From Desulfocapsa sp050291935 (GTDB lineage Bacteria; Desulfobacterota; Desulfobulbia; Desulfobulbales; Desulfocapsaceae), in assembly GCA_050291935.1 (NCBI GenBank), contig JBNKKR010000005.1, positions 62,001-126,000 on the forward strand: a stretch of 64,000 bases of DNA. The letters run 5' to 3'. A program made the position numbers and the translations under genes. Shown here in pieces: positions 62,562 through 64,000 of this stretch (its first letter is position 1; each line of letters begins with the position of its first letter). The notes below the pieces were generated by a model. That model did no database searches and was not told the DNA's origin. It saw nothing but the letters and a program-made list of their open reading frames with translations.

Positions 62562-63707
62562 ATGCGCATTGGTATTAATACATTATTTCTTGTGCCTGGG
62601 GATGTTGGGGGGACGGAAGTATATTTGCGAAAAACACTTTCAGCCATGGCTGAAGTGGTAAAGGATGACACACTGGTACTATTTACTAATTGGGAAAACG
62701 ATGCCTTGTTGCGAGAGGAGTTAGCAGGGTATCCATTTGTGGAGTTTTATCGTCTTCCCTGTCCGGCAGCTATCAGACCACTACGAATTCTTGTTGAACA
62801 GCTTTGGTTACCTGTTGCGGTCATAAGAAAGTCCGTTGATGTACTCTGGTCTCCTGGTTACACCGCACCAGCCATTTGCAACGTCCCACATGCTGTAACC
62901 ATTCATGATTTGCAATACAAAAGCCATCCGGAAGATATGACATTATCTGAAAAGGTGGTATTGGATGTTTTAGTAAGAACAGCTTGTCGGTATTGTGAGG
63001 CAATTATAACAATCTCAGATTTTTCAAAGACGGAAATTCTTCGTTTTGATTTTGCCAATAAAGAAAAGGTTTATGCTTTGCCTTTGGGAGTAGATACTGG
63101 ATTTTCTGTTATGCTACCAGGTGATGAAACAGAAAAAGTGAGTAAACTTGCGGGGATGGGAATAGAGAAGCCTTATTTGTTGTGTGTCGCTCATACCTAC
63201 CCGCATAAAAATATAGATAAACTTGTCGAAGCTTTTGGTATTTTTTCAGAACAGAATTCGCATCAATTAGTTTTGGTTGGTAAGGCAAGGCGTGGTGAAG
63301 CGAGTCTACTGGATAGTTTGAAAACTATAGCCAATTCCCGTAAAGTTATTCGTCTAAATAGCCTTTCGGAAAGTGATTTGAAGTTGCTTTATCAATGTGC
63401 TGATATCTTTGTTTTACCTTCAAGTTATGAAGGGTTTGGCTTGCCGGTTTTAGAAGCAATGATGGCCGGAGTGCCGGTCGTTACTTCACGAATGGCGTCA
63501 TTACCTGAGTTAGGGGGAGAGTGGGTTGAATACGTCGATACGCCATCGTCGCAAAATTTACTTTCAGCCATTAGCAATGTGATGGCATTATCAAAAGAGC
63601 AACGTGCAAAAAGAGTAGCTCGTGCGAGGGAAAGGGCAAAGGGATTCTCGTGGGAAAAAACTGGAGAAATGACCTTTCATGTTCTTCATAATATCACTGA
63701 AAAATAA
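62562..63707 (+). CDS. Glycosyltransferase family 4
   Basis: 381 residues of GT-B fold. It begins MRIGINTLFLVPGDVGGTEVYL, with the acceptor glycine loop, and has VTIHDLQYKSHP. The donor domain has LLCVAHTYPHKNIDKLVEAF, LYQCADIFVLPSSYEGFGLP and VLEAMMAGVPVVTS (E-x7-E pair). This matches GT4 enzymes such as mannosyl or glucosyl transferases of capsule loci; the VAHTYPHKN segment is common among them. It lies after gmd and may use a GDP sugar, which is only inference. A 61-base gap leads to the last, partial gene. Confidence 0.9.
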   Translation: MRIGINTLFLVPGDVGGTEVYLRKTLSAMAEVVKDDTLVLFTNWENDALLREELAGYPFVEFYRLPCPAAIRPLRILVEQLWLPVAVIRKSVDVLWSPGYTAPAICNVPHAVTIHDLQYKSHPEDMTLSEKVVLDVLVRTACRYCEAIITISDFSKTEILRFDFANKEKVYALPLGVDTGFSVMLPGDETEKVSKLAGMGIEKPYLLCVAHTYPHKNIDKLVEAFGIFSEQNSHQLVLVGKARRGEASLLDSLKTIANSRKVIRLNSLSESDLKLLYQCADIFVLPSSYEGFGLPVLEAMMAGVPVVTSRMASLPELGGEWVEYVDTPSSQNLLSAISNVMALSKEQRAKRVARARERAKGFSWEKTGEMTFHVLHNITEK

Positions 63708-63768
63708 GTAGGCCCATCGTCTACTGTACATAAATGAATCCGCCTGAACTCGGAAATAATGAGTTGTA

Positions 63769-64000
63769 ATGAATATCATAGAACAAATTTCTTCTTTTGC
63801 TAATCAATGGTTGGGAACGGCTTTGCCCAAGTTATTCCTCCTTTTTCTTGGTATTCTTCTGTGTATTCTTGTCATTGCAGCAGTATGGGATCGAAGGATT
63901 AAGACCTTAGGTGCAGTTTTTGGAGTGAGTCTGAGCTTACTCTTACTTGCAATCGCCTTTGGAGAAAGTGTAGTCACCATTTTTGGTGGGTTTGATATTG
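63769..64000 (+). CDS. Membrane protein, N-terminal part (3' truncated)
   Basis: The frame runs from ATG 63769 to the window edge without a stop, about 77 codons. The product starts MNIIEQISSFANQWLGTALP, followed by a membrane segment (KLFLLFLGILLCILVIAAVW) and a second one (TLGAVFGVSLSLLLLAIAFG). No family can be named from so short a piece. It follows the GT4 gene in the same direction and is likely part of the locus. Confidence 0.65.
   Translation, partial: MNIIEQISSFANQWLGTALPKLFLLFLGILLCILVIAAVWDRRIKTLGAVFGVSLSLLLLAIAFGESVVTIFGGFDI

Noticed and set aside
1..64000. tRNA, rRNA, insertion sequences, integrases, attachment sites
   Set aside because: I looked for the usual motifs (transposase DDE, integrase R-H-R-Y, tRNA arms) while reading and found none. 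A dedicated search such as tRNAscan or ISfinder would settle this.

Overview
This 64 kb window is almost entirely one long surface-polysaccharide locus. It is AT-leaning, densely packed and transcribed nearly all on the + strand, with many 1-4 base overlaps and frequent GTG/TTG starts. The gene content suggests a Gram-negative bacterium: a Wza-type outer-membrane export lipoprotein, an LpxL-like acyltransferase and TolC/MacAB-like efflux. The mix of an FrhB-like ferredoxin protein, an HprK/PqqD/nucleotidyltransferase module, an SxtJ/carbamoyltransferase/SxtK trio and xylose-type nucleotide sugars recalls capsule/exopolysaccharide islands of deltaproteobacteria (Desulfobacterota). That placement is inference from gene style; no rRNA, tRNA or housekeeping marker is present to confirm it.

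Layout: (A) 1-3.9 kb: end of a lipid acyltransferase, an AlkP-superfamily phosphodiesterase, a GT4 glycosyltransferase and a reverse-strand SH3b protein. (B) 4.2-10.6 kb: O-acyltransferase with SGNH domain, a polyprenyl-phosphate sugar synthase (GT2) with DUF2304 partner and GT-C-like membrane protein, a YdcF-like protein and another GT2. (C) 10.6-18.1 kb: UDP-xylose synthase closed by a terminator, three GT2 proteins and a HAD-like protein. (D) 18.4-23.5 kb: DUF2142-like membrane protein, membrane-embedded spermidine-synthase-like protein and an HxH hydrolase. (E) 23.7-27.3 kb: SGNH protein, SxtJ, carbamoyltransferase and a 54-residue SxtK/DUF5989 protein. (F) 27.3-32.0 kb: GT4, SDR, polysaccharide pyruvyltransferase and LPG-synthase-TM (UPF0104) protein.

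(G) 32.0-41.9 kb is the most unusual part: TolC, a MacA-like lipoprotein, MacB-like ATPase and permease, an acidic tandem-repeat envelope protein, PqqD, HprK-like kinase, PF14907-like nucleotidyltransferase, then a Tat-signal protein with its own promoter, an operator-like dyad and a terminator, and finally a convergent DUF457/YdjM protein. It resembles the tailoring set of some modified-peptide systems (peptide chaperone, kinase and nucleotidyltransferase) but has no cyclase, and I consider it the best candidate for an undescribed system. (H) 42.0-50.8 kb: hexapeptide acyltransferase, FrhB-like protein, a second large acyltransferase and four GT2 proteins. (I) 50.8-58.8 kb: the assembly machinery, with WbaP-like initiating transferase, AlkP/sulfatase-fold enzyme, Wza-like exporter, Wzc-like protein with a degraded Walker A, and Wzy/O-antigen-ligase-like polymerase. 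(J) 58.9-64 kb: a secreted transglutaminase-fold/EF-hand protein, GDP-mannose 4,6-dehydratase, GT4 and the start of a membrane protein.

Taken together, WbaP would start a lipid-linked repeat unit, the GT2/GT4 enzymes would extend it with sugars including xylose and a GDP-mannose-derived 6-deoxyhexose, several enzymes would decorate it with acyl, carbamoyl and pyruvyl groups, and Wzy/Wzc/Wza would polymerise and export it. No MOP-type Wzx flippase is visible within the window. Start codons were reassigned from Shine-Dalgarno sequences where possible, so several genes are shorter than the longest open frame.
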